A stretch of DNA of 64,000 nt from an uncultured Prevotella sp. (GTDB lineage: Bacteria; Bacteroidota; Bacteroidia; Bacteroidales; Bacteroidaceae): contig CAKQSF010000007.1 in assembly GCA_934272845.1 (NCBI GenBank), forward strand, positions 16,486-80,485. The letters run 5' to 3'. Position numbers and translations under genes: made by a program. The notes beneath the pieces are model-generated. The model ran no database searches. It saw nothing but the letters and a program-made list of their open reading frames with translations, and was not told where the DNA came from. This document shows positions 1 to 8,896 of the stretch, one piece after another (within the stretch, counting starts at the first letter, position 1; the number at the start of each line of letters is the position of its first letter).

Positions 1-233
1 CAACAACACCTTCTTACACTGTAGACGATGCTACCGCAACATGGACTGTACGTGCTGCCAATGAAATGGGTGGTCTTGGTGAGGCTACTAAGGCAACAAT
101 CGCTACTGGCGTTAATGCTGTGAAGGCTAACGCAAATGACGCTAACGGTGCTATCTACAACATCGCTGGTCAGAGCGTAAGCAAATCTTACAAAGGTATC
201 GTTGTGAAGAACAACACTAAGTACGTGAAGTAA
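1..233 (+). CDS. C-terminal end of a secreted protein (partial)
   Basis: The gene begins before the window; 76 codons remain, in the frame starting at base 3, ending at TAA 231-233. The visible part starts with a strand-rich stretch (TWTVRAANEMGGLGEA) that looks like the end of a fibronectin-III or Ig-like repeat. It finishes with IYNIAGQSVSKSYKGIVVKN and a basic last few residues. That tail matches the C-terminal module seen on other secreted proteins here (17461-18117, 35344-36489, 36548-38800), so this is probably an exported or surface protein. The catalytic or binding domain lies outside the window and its function cannot be given. Confidence 0.7.
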   Translation, partial: TTPSYTVDDATATWTVRAANEMGGLGEATKATIATGVNAVKANANDANGAIYNIAGQSVSKSYKGIVVKNNTKYVK

Positions 234-277
234 ATTCATTATAATGCCCCATATTCGGGGTAGGTAAAGGTAAGACT

Positions 278-320
278 GAGGCCATATTAGTGCAACTAAA
301 GCATTAATATGGTCTCTTTT
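278..320 (+). terminator. Rho-independent terminator after the partial gene
   Basis: GAGGCCATATTA and TAATATGGTCTC form a stem of about 11 pairs around a 15-nt loop, followed by TTTTATTT. It lies 45 bp after the stop codon of the partial gene and before the promoter of the esterase gene. Confidence 0.75.
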
Positions 321-399
321 ATTTGTAGTTGGCAATGAATATGACACATTTAATAAAATATTGGAAACAAAACATAAAAAGAGTATGAATAAAAAGATA

Positions 400-407
400 T
401 AAATTTG
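400..407 (+). promoter_or_regulatory. -7 box (TAAATTTG) of the esterase gene
   Basis: TAAATTTG fits the Bacteroidetes -7 consensus TAnnTTTG. No good -33 TTG lies at the right spacing. If used, transcription would start near 414, which rules out a start codon at 405 and supports the ATG at 438. Confidence 0.4.
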
Positions 408-437
408 CATCAACGATTAAACCCAATAAAAAAATAT

Positions 438-1817
438 ATGCTTAAACATTTCTCATTTTCTTTTCTTGCTCTCATCTCAACGTTATTCTGTAATGCGCAA
501 TCTGTAACTCCAGAACTGGAACACATCATGGACATAAACGTCAACATTGCCAAGGCATTCGCTGTAGGTAAAACCGCTCAGGGCGTTCGTAACATAGTGC
601 CTATAAAAGGAGGGACCTTTCATGGTCCCAAAATTCAGGGAACGGTTGTTGACGGCGGCGCAGACTATCAATTAATAAACAAAGACCGCAGCGATCTTGA
701 GGCTATATATAATCTCCGAACTGATGATGGCATTAATATACATATTCGCAACAAAGGCATCATTGCAGGACAGTACTTTTATTGCTCTCCTACGTTTGAG
801 GCTCCAATAGACAGTAAATATGCATGGTTAAACAATGCTATTTTTGTCTGCAAGCCTATAGGTTTTACGAATCATACTATACAACTGCGTGTATGGAAGG
901 TGCAGGATAATTTTGAAACTACCATACCTGCAATAAAACCTATTCCTAACGAAATACGCAAGTCTGCCGCACGACAAGGAAGAATAGAGGTAATCAACTA
1001 TACTGCCCATAAAAACGGCAGAACTATAATGAAACATGCACGTGTATATCTGCCATACGGCTATAATGCTAAAAATAAGAAAACTAAGTATGATGTGCTA
1101 TATCTTATGCATGGTGGCGGAGACAATAGTACATCTTTCTTAACACCACCTAAGGACTGGTTGCCACTGCGACAGGTGCTTGATCACCTCATTGCGGCAG
1201 GAAAGATTCGTCCAATCATTGTCGTCACACCGACCTTCTATGATGATGATGAAAAGATAGGCAACAACCGCATGGAGGATGCCATAGAGCAGACACGCAC
1301 GTTCCACATAGAACTACAGAACGACCTTATTCCTACTGTTGAGACCAAATACAGCACCTATCTCGAGGGTAAGGATAGCATCTCCGTAAACAAATCACGC
1401 GCCCACCGCACCTACGGTGGATTCTCTATGGGAGCGCTCTCCACGTGGTTCCAATTGGCATATGGTAATAATGCCGTAAGAAACTTCCTACCTCTCAGTG
1501 GAGACTTATGGGTGTATAATAATAAAGGAGAAAAACAATCTCCTGAAATTGCTGCGAAATGGCTAAACGATATGCTCGAGAAATCTCCTTGCGGAAATGA
1601 TATTCAGATATATGGCTATACTGGTACAAAGGATATTGCAGGCAACCCGCAGAAGAATCTTACAGAGGCTCTCGATAAATATGCTACTATGCTGCGCTAC
1701 AATACACCTGACGCCAATCTGCATTTTGCTATGAAGGAGGGAGGACAGCATTACTATGGCGACATCAACGAATACCTATATTGGGCATTGCAGGAACTGT
1801 ATGGCATAAAAAAATAA
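438..1817 (+). CDS. Secreted DUF3237-esterase (feruloyl/acetyl esterase-like) fusion
   Basis: A 459-residue exported protein. Residues 1-21 are a signal peptide ending in CNAQ. Residues about 25-165 read as a DUF3237 domain (VPIKGGTFHGPKIQG, GGADYQ, LRTDDG, YAWLNNAIFV). Residues about 185-455 are an alpha/beta-hydrolase of the esterase D/XynZ type, which includes feruloyl and acetyl-xylan esterases: LYLMHGGG forms the oxyanion region, GFSMG holds the nucleophile Ser330, and EGGQH holds the likely catalytic His438. The start at 438 is preferred over an in-frame ATG at 405 because the latter overlaps the -7 box and precedes no signal sequence. Substrate is inferred from family only; plant cell-wall esters are the likely target. 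The pairing with DUF3237 is unusual. Confidence 0.8.
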   Translation: MLKHFSFSFLALISTLFCNAQSVTPELEHIMDINVNIAKAFAVGKTAQGVRNIVPIKGGTFHGPKIQGTVVDGGADYQLINKDRSDLEAIYNLRTDDGINIHIRNKGIIAGQYFYCSPTFEAPIDSKYAWLNNAIFVCKPIGFTNHTIQLRVWKVQDNFETTIPAIKPIPNEIRKSAARQGRIEVINYTAHKNGRTIMKHARVYLPYGYNAKNKKTKYDVLYLMHGGGDNSTSFLTPPKDWLPLRQVLDHLIAAGKIRPIIVVTPTFYDDDEKIGNNRMEDAIEQTRTFHIELQNDLIPTVETKYSTYLEGKDSISVNKSRAHRTYGGFSMGALSTWFQLAYGNNAVRNFLPLSGDLWVYNNKGEKQSPEIAAKWLNDMLEKSPCGNDIQIYGYTGTKDIAGNPQKNLTEALDKYATMLRYNTPDANLHFAMKEGGQHYYGDINEYLYWALQELYGIKK

Positions 1818-1903
1818 TGGGCAGTCCTGTAACAAATGCTTACGTTATTAGAAATAATAAACAGTTGTGACTGCAGGTGCTATTGATGCTATTGAAACTA
1901 AAA

Positions 1904-1940
1904 AAGGGTGGCTGATAAGTAACATTATCAGATCACCCTT
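1904..1940. terminator. Bidirectional terminator between convergent genes
   Basis: AAGGGTGGCTGATAA and TTATCAGATCACCCTT pair around a short loop, with an A-run on the left and TTAATTT on the right, so it can end both the esterase gene (+) and the kinase gene (-). Confidence 0.75.
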
Positions 1941-1943
1941 AAT

Positions 1944-2990
1944 TTATTCTGCTTTGCTTAATTCAAAATAGAACTCCGTACCAAAACCTTCTTCTGACTT
2001 GAACCAAACATGCCCCTTCAGATAGTTCTCACCGATGAGTTTCATACTGTATGTTCCGAGTCCACGTCCTGTTCCCTTGGTAGAATTGCCATATATAAAG
2101 ACCTTACTCTTTATCTCAGGAGGCATCACCGCATCATTATGTACGGAATATACTACTTTATCTGTTGAGGAATAAGCCTTAACAGTTATGGCAGTGCCAG
2201 GACTTGCCTCACAGGCATTTTTCACCATGTTATGAATTACTCGGTTTACAAGTGTCACATCAGAATCTATCACTTCATCCGTAAGCGAAGATTCTATCTT
2301 TAATTCCACCGCCCACATGTCAAGAGCAACGGAAACAAGACTCTCTTTAATAAAATCAAGAGTCTCTACTGCCTTAAACTTTTGATGCTTTGGTTCAAGG
2401 ATACCGTTCTGGGCATAGATAAGGTCACGTTGCGCCATTATCTCGTTCATCAACTGACCAGAGATGCCTTTCACTATTCCGACCATCTCGCCAGAACTAT
2501 CATTCTGCATACATTCAAGTATTCCATTAAGGGCACCTGAGAGATTGAGTACATCATGAAAGAATATGCGCTCCATCATCAACTGATGATGATGATCGGT
2601 TTTATCGATAAGAAGAACAACTGTATATACCTTTCCATCGTGGATAAAAGGTGTAGAGACGGCATGCACATTATAGTCCACGTTGTCATTAACAAGAAGT
2701 TCGGCATCCGTTTCTTGCTTGGTTCTCGTATGTAACGAATCTTCAACCATATGGCGAAAATTACATAACTTACAGTTCTCATGGGTGCCACATCCGCCCT
2801 CCGCTGCAATGGCATTCGCACAATGAAGCAGATCTCCAGGATTTAGTTTCTTCTCGCCATCATTCTCTGTATAGTTAACATACAGCACCTGAAGTTTCTC
2901 GTCAAGGACGACAAACGTCGCACCTGTCTCACTCAGCATTTTATTGTCGAGGATTATAGAGTCCAGTTCGTTCTTGGTAAATATTCCCAT
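1944..2990 (-). CDS. Sensor histidine kinase with Cys-rich PAS-like domain
   Basis: A 348-residue protein without membrane segments. Residues about 15-130 look like a PAS domain. It carries a four-cysteine set Cys57, Cys67, Cys73 and Cys76 (CANAIAAEGGCG..ENCKLC), spaced as a possible metal, haem or redox centre. The phospho-acceptor box is RIFFHDVLN with His145. The C-terminal ATPase shows the N-box (HNMVKNACEAS) and G-boxes (STKGTGRGLGTYSMK, EEGFGTEFYF). No receiver domain and no response regulator is adjacent, so the partner is unknown. It has its own promoter at 3028-3057. A cytoplasmic sensor of redox state or a small ligand is a reasonable inference; the ligand cannot be read from the sequence. 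Confidence 0.8.
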   Translation of the reverse strand: MGIFTKNELDSIILDNKMLSETGATFVVLDEKLQVLYVNYTENDGEKKLNPGDLLHCANAIAAEGGCGTHENCKLCNFRHMVEDSLHTRTKQETDAELLVNDNVDYNVHAVSTPFIHDGKVYTVVLLIDKTDHHHQLMMERIFFHDVLNLSGALNGILECMQNDSSGEMVGIVKGISGQLMNEIMAQRDLIYAQNGILEPKHQKFKAVETLDFIKESLVSVALDMWAVELKIESSLTDEVIDSDVTLVNRVIHNMVKNACEASPGTAITVKAYSSTDKVVYSVHNDAVMPPEIKSKVFIYGNSTKGTGRGLGTYSMKLIGENYLKGHVWFKSEEGFGTEFYFELSKAE

Positions 2991-3027
2991 ATCCTTATTT
3001 ATATATTATGCGTAAACTATTATAATA

Positions 3028-3057
3028 CAAAGGTAGTTGTTTTTTATGGAAACACAA
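3028..3057 (-). promoter_or_regulatory. Promoter of the Cys-rich histidine kinase
   Basis: On the minus strand TACCTTTG (3028-3035) is a perfect -7 box, with TTG at 3055-3057 and a 19-bp spacer. It is 38 bp before the start codon. Confidence 0.65.
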
Positions 3058-3098
3058 TATGCCATTACGCCCTATACATGTTAACGTTAGTTAAATGC

Positions 3099-3129
3099 TT
3101 GTTTTCACTTCTTTTTTGTTGTAACTTTG
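3099..3129 (+). promoter_or_regulatory. Promoter of the ftsX operon
   Basis: TTG (3099-3101), 20-bp spacer, TAACTTTG (3122-3129). Transcription would start about 3136, so the upstream ATG at 3127 cannot be the ftsX start and the ATG at 3205 is preferred. Confidence 0.65.
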
Positions 3130-3204
3130 TGCCGTATTTGCATAGTTGTGCACATATTGACAAGCCCTTTTAGCATACAGAGGGGCTATATAATACGTAT
3201 ATAT

Positions 3205-4092
3205 ATGTCTAAGAAGAAGAAAATCAGAAAGAGAAGCAAGGGAGGATTGCAGGTCGTTACACTGTGTATCAGTACATCTTTAGTACTGATATTATTGGGA
3301 CTTGTTGTGTTCACTGGACTGACGGCACACAACCTTTCATCATACGTAAAGGAGAACCTTACAGTCACGGTGATGTTCAATGATGCCGTTTCGAACAGAG
3401 AGGCAACTGTTGTTTGTAATAAAATAAAAACGAAGCACTACGTAACGAAACTGCAATACATATCACGAGAACAGGCACTGAAGGAACAGACGAAAGAACT
3501 GGGTACTGACCCTTCGGAGTTCTTGGGCATGAACCCATTTGTTCCGTCTGCCGAGGTACACTTGAAGGCAGATTGTGCAAACGCTGACTCTATGGCGTGG
3601 ATTACGAAAGATATTAAACAATATAAGCAGGTTGAAGAGGTTAGTTATCAGAAAGACCTTATGGACAGTGTAAACAAAAACCTGAAGAAGGTAACACTGG
3701 TCATGCTGGTACTTGCCGCTCTGCTAACATTCATCTCGTTCTCACTGATAAACAACATGGTACGTCTCGGTGTATACGCACGCCGCATAAGCATCAATAC
3801 CATGAAGTTAGTGGGCGCATCATGGTCGTTCATACGCCGTCCGTTTATCAGCATGGCTATTTTTGAGGGCTTGATAGCATCGTTCGTGGCAGACGCGGTG
3901 CTTGCTGGCATCGTGTATGCATTATATGACTATGAACCTGACATTACAGAAGTGGTAACATGGGAGGTGCTTGCCATAACAGGAGCATCGGTACTGTGTT
4001 TCGGCATACTGATTTCTACACTGTGTGTCTTCTTCTCGGTAAACCGCTATCTACGCATGCCAACAAGAAAACTGTATCGAGCAGGAATATAA
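3205..4092 (+). CDS. ftsX: Cell division protein FtsX
   Basis: A 295-residue permease-like protein: short basic cytoplasmic N-terminus (MSKKKKIRKRSKGG), one membrane helix (about 25-45), an extracytoplasmic domain (about 50-165), then three membrane helices near 175-195, 220-245 and 260-285. The order 1 + 3 helices with a large first loop is typical of FtsX, which with the ATPase FtsE couples division to peptidoglycan hydrolase activation. The motif RRISINTMKLVGAS just after helix 2 is the family's coupling segment. ftsE is not adjacent in this window. It starts a run of envelope and tRNA-modification genes. The start at 3205 was chosen because the longer version begins before the predicted transcription start. 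Confidence 0.9.
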   Translation: MSKKKKIRKRSKGGLQVVTLCISTSLVLILLGLVVFTGLTAHNLSSYVKENLTVTVMFNDAVSNREATVVCNKIKTKHYVTKLQYISREQALKEQTKELGTDPSEFLGMNPFVPSAEVHLKADCANADSMAWITKDIKQYKQVEEVSYQKDLMDSVNKNLKKVTLVMLVLAALLTFISFSLINNMVRLGVYARRISINTMKLVGASWSFIRRPFISMAIFEGLIASFVADAVLAGIVYALYDYEPDITEVVTWEVLAITGASVLCFGILISTLCVFFSVNRYLRMPTRKLYRAGI

Positions 4093-4122
4093 AAGGACAA
4101 AGGAAAAATAAGAACTAAGATA

Positions 4123-4347
4123 ATGGACAAGAAAAATTTTGCATTCGGCAAGATGAACTTCATACTGATTGGCATCAGTATGGTGGTAGTAATCATCGGC
4201 TTTCTGCTTATGACAGGAGCAAGTTCAAACAGTGAAGTATTCGACAGCGAGATTTTCTCTTCTTTAAGAGTTAAGGTAGCACCAGTAATATGCTTGGTAG
4301 GATTTCTTTCTATCATTGCAGGTATAATGTATAAACCTAAGGAATAA
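4123..4347 (+). CDS. DUF3098 small membrane protein
   Basis: A 74-residue protein with two membrane helices (about 11-31 and 52-70) joined by a polar loop containing [10 protein letters not shown]. It begins with [12 protein letters not shown] and matches the Bacteroidetes DUF3098 family in length and layout. It lies between ftsX and uppP and overlaps uppP by one base (TAATG), so the three are very probably cotranscribed. Its role is unknown; conserved placement next to ftsX and uppP suggests a cell-envelope or division function. Confidence 0.8.
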   Translation: MDKKNFAFGKMNFILIGISMVVVIIGFLLMTGASSNSEVFDSEIFSSLRVKVAPVICLVGFLSIIAGIMYKPKE

Positions 4348-5144
4348 TGGATACACTACAAGCATTGGTCCTCGGGATTCTTCAAGGACTTACTGAATAT
4401 CTGCCTGTAAGCAGCAGCGGACACCTAACAATAGGGTCTTACCTTTTTGGGCTAAACGGAGAGGAAAATCTTGCATTTACCGTGGCTGTACACGTGGCAA
4501 CGGTACTTAGCACCTTCGTTATCCTGTGGAGTGAGATAGCATGGATACTGAAGGGATTGTTTAAGTTTGAGATGAATGATGAGACCCGCTACGTGTTTAA
4601 CATCATCGTCTCTATGATACCTGTTGGAATAGTTGGCGTATTCTTCAAGGATACCGTGGAACAGATCTTCGGATCGGGTCTGTTAATAGTAGGCTTAATG
4701 CTATTAGTAACCGCTGCACTGTTAACATTCTCTTATTATGCTAAGCCACGTCAAAAAGACAACATAAGTCTTAAAGATGCTTTCATTATAGGCTTGGCAC
4801 AGGCTGTGGCTGTTATGCCAGGTTTGAGTCGCTCTGGCTCTACCATCGCTACGGGTCTGTTACTTGGTAATAAGAAGGACAAACTGGCACAGTTCTCTTT
4901 CCTTATGGTTATTCCGCCAATATTGGGCGAAGCATTGCTTGACGTAATAAAAGCCGTAAAGGGAGAAGATGCATTCGGAGGTATTGACACACTGCCACTT
5001 GTCGTAGGCTTCATTGCTGCATTCGTTAGTGGATGCCTCGCCTGCAAATGGATGATAAACGTGGTAAAGAAGGGTAAACTGGTTTACTTCGCCATATATT
5101 GTGCTATCGTGGGCGTTGTAACAATAGCATGCAGCGTTTTATAA
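4347..5144 (+). CDS. uppP: Undecaprenyl-diphosphatase UppP (BacA)
   Basis: A 265-residue, roughly eight-helix membrane enzyme that removes a phosphate from undecaprenyl diphosphate, recycling the lipid carrier for peptidoglycan and O-antigen synthesis; the family also gives bacitracin resistance. Diagnostic segments: [16 protein letters not shown] (residues about 11-26) with the catalytic Glu/Ser motif, and [14 protein letters not shown] (about 157-170) with the conserved Arg and Ser. The start codon overlaps the previous stop, indicating translational coupling. Confidence 0.95.
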   Translation: MDTLQALVLGILQGLTEYLPVSSSGHLTIGSYLFGLNGEENLAFTVAVHVATVLSTFVILWSEIAWILKGLFKFEMNDETRYVFNIIVSMIPVGIVGVFFKDTVEQIFGSGLLIVGLMLLVTAALLTFSYYAKPRQKDNISLKDAFIIGLAQAVAVMPGLSRSGSTIATGLLLGNKKDKLAQFSFLMVIPPILGEALLDVIKAVKGEDAFGGIDTLPLVVGFIAAFVSGCLACKWMINVVKKGKLVYFAIYCAIVGVVTIACSVL

Positions 5145-5158
5145 ACTATACATACTAT

Positions 5159-5932
5159 ATGAATTTTCAAGAAGGGGAGATACTTCATATCAATAAGCCT
5201 TATGGCATGTCGAGTTTCGGCGCACTGGCATTCGTACGCACAAGGATATCACGAGCAGTAGGCGTAAAACGTGTAAAAACAGGACACGCTGGTACGCTTG
5301 ACCCATTGGCTACAGGAGTGCTGATATTGTGTACAGGCAAATGCACGAAGGAGATACCTAATCTACAATACCATTCGAAGGAGTATACTGCAACACTACA
5401 GTTGGGGGCTACCACCGCAAGTTATGACAAGGAACATCCCGTGGACCATACATACCCAACCGAACATATTACCGAAGAACTGATAAGAGAGACTCTGAAA
5501 AAGTTTGAAGGTGACATAATGCAGGTACCACCTACATACAGCGCAGTAAAGGTTAACGGCACAAGGGCTTACGAATACAGACGTAATAACGAAGATATTA
5601 CACTGCAGGCAAAACCTGTCCACGTGGACTGCATAGAATTATTACATTTTGACAAAGAGAATATGCAAGCAGAAATACGCGTGGAATGTGGTAAGGGAAC
5701 TTACATCCGTTCGTTAGCCAGGGATATTGGGCGAGCATTAGAAAGCGGAGCATATCTTACTGCTCTATGCCGCACAAGGTTAGGCAACGTAAGGATTGAG
5801 AACTGCATAACACTGGATGACTTTCCGGCTTGGCTTGCCGAACAGAATATAGAGAAGGTTGAGAAGGTAAAGACATCGGGAAACAATAATAAAAAAAGAA
5901 TTCATAACCCACTTAACGTAACAATAGAATAA
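5159..5932 (+). CDS. truB: tRNA pseudouridine(55) synthase TruB
   Basis: A 257-residue enzyme converting U55 of the tRNA T-loop to pseudouridine. It starts with the family N-terminus (ILHINKPYGMSSF), has the active-site segment GHAGTLDPLATGVL with the catalytic Asp, then QVPPTYSAVKVNG and GTYIRSLARDIG. An in-frame ATG at 5099 lies inside uppP and adds 20 residues without family similarity, so 5159 is chosen. It overlaps queA by one base (TAATG). Confidence 0.95.
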   Translation: MNFQEGEILHINKPYGMSSFGALAFVRTRISRAVGVKRVKTGHAGTLDPLATGVLILCTGKCTKEIPNLQYHSKEYTATLQLGATTASYDKEHPVDHTYPTEHITEELIRETLKKFEGDIMQVPPTYSAVKVNGTRAYEYRRNNEDITLQAKPVHVDCIELLHFDKENMQAEIRVECGKGTYIRSLARDIGRALESGAYLTALCRTRLGNVRIENCITLDDFPAWLAEQNIEKVEKVKTSGNNNKKRIHNPLNVTIE

Positions 5933-7113
5933 TGAAACTGTCACAGTTTGACTTTAATCTGCCTGATTCACAGGTAGCACTATATCCTCATAGCATAGAG
6001 CGTCAGGTAACAAATGATGCTGGAGAAACAACAACATTTTCTCTGAAAAGACCTGATGAATGCCGTATGGTTGTCGTTCATAAAAAATCTGAGACAATAG
6101 AGTTCTATAAGAAGGATGAGAAAGGAAAGCCAATGAAGGATCAATTTCTTACATTGCTTGACATATTCAACTACTTCGATGAAAACGACACATTTATATT
6201 CAATAACACTAAGGTATTCCCTGCACGTCTTTATGGCACAAAGGAAAAGACTGACGCTCAGATAGAGGTTTTCCTTCTTAGGGAGTTGAATCAAGAAATG
6301 CGCCTGTGGGACGTACTGGTGGAACCCGCAAGAAAGATAAGAATTGGTAACAAACTGTTCTTTGACGAAAGCGGTTCACTCGTTGCAGAGGTTATAGACA
6401 ATACTACATCACGCGGACGAACATTACGTTTCCTATATGACTGTCCACACGATGACTTCAAACGCGACCTATTCGCTATTGGGCAGGCACCATTGCCACG
6501 TTACATCATAGACCATAAGGGAAAGGATGGAAAACTGGATCGTCCTGTTACTGATGATGACTTTGAAGACTTCCAGTGTATCTTCGCAGAACATGAGGGC
6601 GCTGTTACTGCACCATCTACCGGACTCCACTTCACACGCCAGATGATGAAGAGAATGGAGATACATGGTATTAACAGTGCTTTCATCACTATACACACAG
6701 GACTTGGTAACTTTAACCCTATTGAGGTGGAGGACCTGTCTAAGCACAAGATGGATTCCGAGGAAATGCACATTAACAAAGAGACATGTGACTTGGTCAA
6801 CAATACGAAAAAGGCAGGACATCGAGTATGCGCTATCGGTGCAAGCGTGGTAAAGGCTACAGAGAGCAGCGTGGGCACTGACGGATTCCTTAAGGAATTT
6901 GACGGATGGACAAATAAGTTCATATTCCCTCCATACGACTTCGGACTCGCTGACTGTATGCTCGTGAACCTGTATCATCCAATGTCAACTATGCTTATGT
7001 CAACATGCGCATTTGGTGGCTTTGAAACTGTTATGGAGGCTTATCGTCAGGCTGCGAAGAACGGATATATGTTCGGTTGCTTCGGTGATGTGATGCTGAT
7101 AATGAATGACTAA
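5932..7113 (+). CDS. queA: S-adenosylmethionine:tRNA ribosyltransferase-isomerase QueA
   Basis: A 393-residue enzyme that transfers and isomerises the ribosyl part of SAM onto preQ1-tRNA, making epoxyqueuosine. Motifs: N-terminal LSQFDFNLPDSQVALYP, FNNTKVFPARLYG, VLVEPARKIRIG, EGAVTAPSTGLHFT, THTGLGNFNPI-like IHTGLGNFNPI, and the C-terminal MSTMLMSTCAFGG. It is about 35-40 residues longer than the Escherichia coli enzyme, mainly through a segment near residues 20-60. It overlaps both truB and folK, so the operon is translationally coupled. Confidence 0.95.
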   Translation: MKLSQFDFNLPDSQVALYPHSIERQVTNDAGETTTFSLKRPDECRMVVVHKKSETIEFYKKDEKGKPMKDQFLTLLDIFNYFDENDTFIFNNTKVFPARLYGTKEKTDAQIEVFLLRELNQEMRLWDVLVEPARKIRIGNKLFFDESGSLVAEVIDNTTSRGRTLRFLYDCPHDDFKRDLFAIGQAPLPRYIIDHKGKDGKLDRPVTDDDFEDFQCIFAEHEGAVTAPSTGLHFTRQMMKRMEIHGINSAFITIHTGLGNFNPIEVEDLSKHKMDSEEMHINKETCDLVNNTKKAGHRVCAIGASVVKATESSVGTDGFLKEFDGWTNKFIFPPYDFGLADCMLVNLYHPMSTMLMSTCAFGGFETVMEAYRQAAKNGYMFGCFGDVMLIMND

Positions 7114-7555
7114 AGATGGTATGGAACATACCTTGTATCTTGCTCTCGGCACAAATCTTGGTAACAAGGAAGCAAACATCAACAATGCCTACGTAAGAAT
7201 AGAGGAGAAGGTTGGACATATCAGAAGACGGTCTTCATTATATCACTCTGAACCATGGGGATTTGTGTCAGACAATGAATTTATTAACACTGTCATATGT
7301 TGTAACACAACCCTTACGCCACATGAAGTTCTTCACACTATTAAAAAAATAGAAACCGAAATGGGGCGCACAGTTAAATCAGAGAATGGGATATATCATG
7401 ACAGAATTATTGACATTGACATACTCTTCTACGATGACATTGTGATGAACGAACCGGATCTGCATATTCCACACCCACTGATGAAAGAACGTGATTTCGT
7501 TATGGTTCCACTAAAAGAAGTACTTAACGAAGGTCATTGCTCCTTACTAAAATAA
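7106..7555 (+). CDS. folK: 2-amino-4-hydroxy-6-hydroxymethyldihydropteridine pyrophosphokinase FolK
   Basis: A 149-residue enzyme of folate synthesis that transfers pyrophosphate from ATP to the hydroxymethylpterin. Features: LALGTNLGNKEANI at the N-terminus, SSLYHSEPWGF, EFINTVI, and the signature RIIDIDILFYDD followed by IPHPLMKERDFVMVPL. The start at 7106 overlaps the end of queA by 8 bases; a second possible start is the Met at 7121, which gives the same domain. Confidence 0.93.
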   Translation: MTKDGMEHTLYLALGTNLGNKEANINNAYVRIEEKVGHIRRRSSLYHSEPWGFVSDNEFINTVICCNTTLTPHEVLHTIKKIETEMGRTVKSENGIYHDRIIDIDILFYDDIVMNEPDLHIPHPLMKERDFVMVPLKEVLNEGHCSLLK

Positions 7556-7566
7556 AAAAGATAGAG

Positions 7567-8802
7567 ATGAAAAGACTGTTGAACACAATACTGGCACTTT
7601 TGTGTGTCATGGCCGCATCGGCTGAAAACAAGACTATCAACGTAACAGTAACGAACCCAATGACAAAGGAGCGTAAGGCTGTTCCTGTTGTATTAGAAGT
7701 GGATGACGATGTACATTCTGCATTTGTAACTATCAATGGTAAGGAGATTCCATGTCAGTTGGATGACCTTGACGATGATGGCGAGTATGAGGAACTGGCT
7801 TTCCTCACCGATATGCAAGCGAAAGAGAAACAGACTTTCAAGGTAGAGTTAAGCACAACGGGAGAGCCGCGTACTTACGATGCTATAACATACGGTTACC
7901 TTGGCATTAGAGACCGCGACAAGTCGGCAAAGAAACAGAAGCACCAGCAGATTAACTCGGTTACATTCCCTAAGGAAACGAATCCATATAACTATATATT
8001 CCCTCACGGAGCGGTGATGGAAAACGATATGGTGGGCTTCCGAGTATACTGTGACTACCGCCAGTCTATTGACTACTACGGTCACAAAGAGTTGAAAGCC
8101 GACATCGCAAAGACTGGGTTCTATCCTACGAAGGAACAAGTGGCGGCTGGTTCGGGCGATGATGTACTCTATACAGGTAGTACTTATGGCTGTGGAGCAC
8201 TACATGGCTGGGACGGAAAGAACGCTATTATGTTCCAAAATGTAAGGAACAGAACACAGACGGTTGTGACAGATGGTCCCGTAAGAACTATTCTTGACAT
8301 CACAAACAAGGGGTGGGAGCCTGTGAAAGGCAAGAGGCCTGTTGACATAACGACTCGTTATATCCTTTATGCTGGGCATAGAGACGTGGCTGTTGAGGTA
8401 GAATTCTCACGTGACGTGGCTGACATTCCATTGTCAACAGGTATCGTTGATATTGTGGAAGGCTCAGAAGAGTTGACCGATAAGGCAGGACTGAGAGGTT
8501 GTTGGGGCACTGCGTGTGCAGGTAACAACCCGAAAGTATATGACACTCATACCGTAGGACTGGGCATTTACGTCCCTAAGAAATACTACAAAGGTGACAG
8601 TCACTTCACCGATGGTAAAGAGAAATTGCCTAACCAAGCGTATGTACAGGTTGTAGGAACAAAAGATGAGGACCTGAACTATTGGTTTGCCGCTACCTGT
8701 GACATGGAGTCTTTTGGCTTTAAAGACAAGGAAGCATGGTTCAACTACCTTAAAGACTGGAAGAAAGAATTAGAAAACCCAGTCAAGGTGACAGTGAAAT
8801 AA
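7567..8802 (+). CDS. Secreted DUF4861 family protein
   Basis: A 411-residue exported protein with a signal peptide (MKRLLNTILALLCVMAASA). The rest, rich in strands, resembles DUF4861 proteins, which in Bacteroidetes accompany genes for breakdown of pectin or other uronate polysaccharides. Readable segments: LDDDGEYEELAFLTDM, YLGIRDRDKSAKK, VYCDYRQSIDYYGHK and the C-terminal DLNYWFAATCDMESFGFKDK. An in-frame ATG at 7537 would place the signal peptide 10 residues inside, so 7567 is preferred. It precedes the EIIC-like permease and kduI, which supports a role with unsaturated uronates. Its biochemical activity is not known to me. Confidence 0.75.
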   Translation: MKRLLNTILALLCVMAASAENKTINVTVTNPMTKERKAVPVVLEVDDDVHSAFVTINGKEIPCQLDDLDDDGEYEELAFLTDMQAKEKQTFKVELSTTGEPRTYDAITYGYLGIRDRDKSAKKQKHQQINSVTFPKETNPYNYIFPHGAVMENDMVGFRVYCDYRQSIDYYGHKELKADIAKTGFYPTKEQVAAGSGDDVLYTGSTYGCGALHGWDGKNAIMFQNVRNRTQTVVTDGPVRTILDITNKGWEPVKGKRPVDITTRYILYAGHRDVAVEVEFSRDVADIPLSTGIVDIVEGSEELTDKAGLRGCWGTACAGNNPKVYDTHTVGLGIYVPKKYYKGDSHFTDGKEKLPNQAYVQVVGTKDEDLNYWFAATCDMESFGFKDKEAWFNYLKDWKKELENPVKVTVK

Positions 8803-8896
8803 CAAAGAAAATACTAACAACCGTTTTTTAATAACATCACCATTATTAAAAGCCGGACTAATACTAATAACAATACTCTAAACAAAACAACAACTA

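Noticed and set aside
3127-3204. N-terminal extension of FtsX
   Set aside because: The ATG at 3127 is inside the -7 box and precedes the predicted transcription start.
6469-6978. 169-codon frame antisense to queA
   Set aside because: queA is complete with all motifs; the antisense product is low-complexity and has no partner signals.
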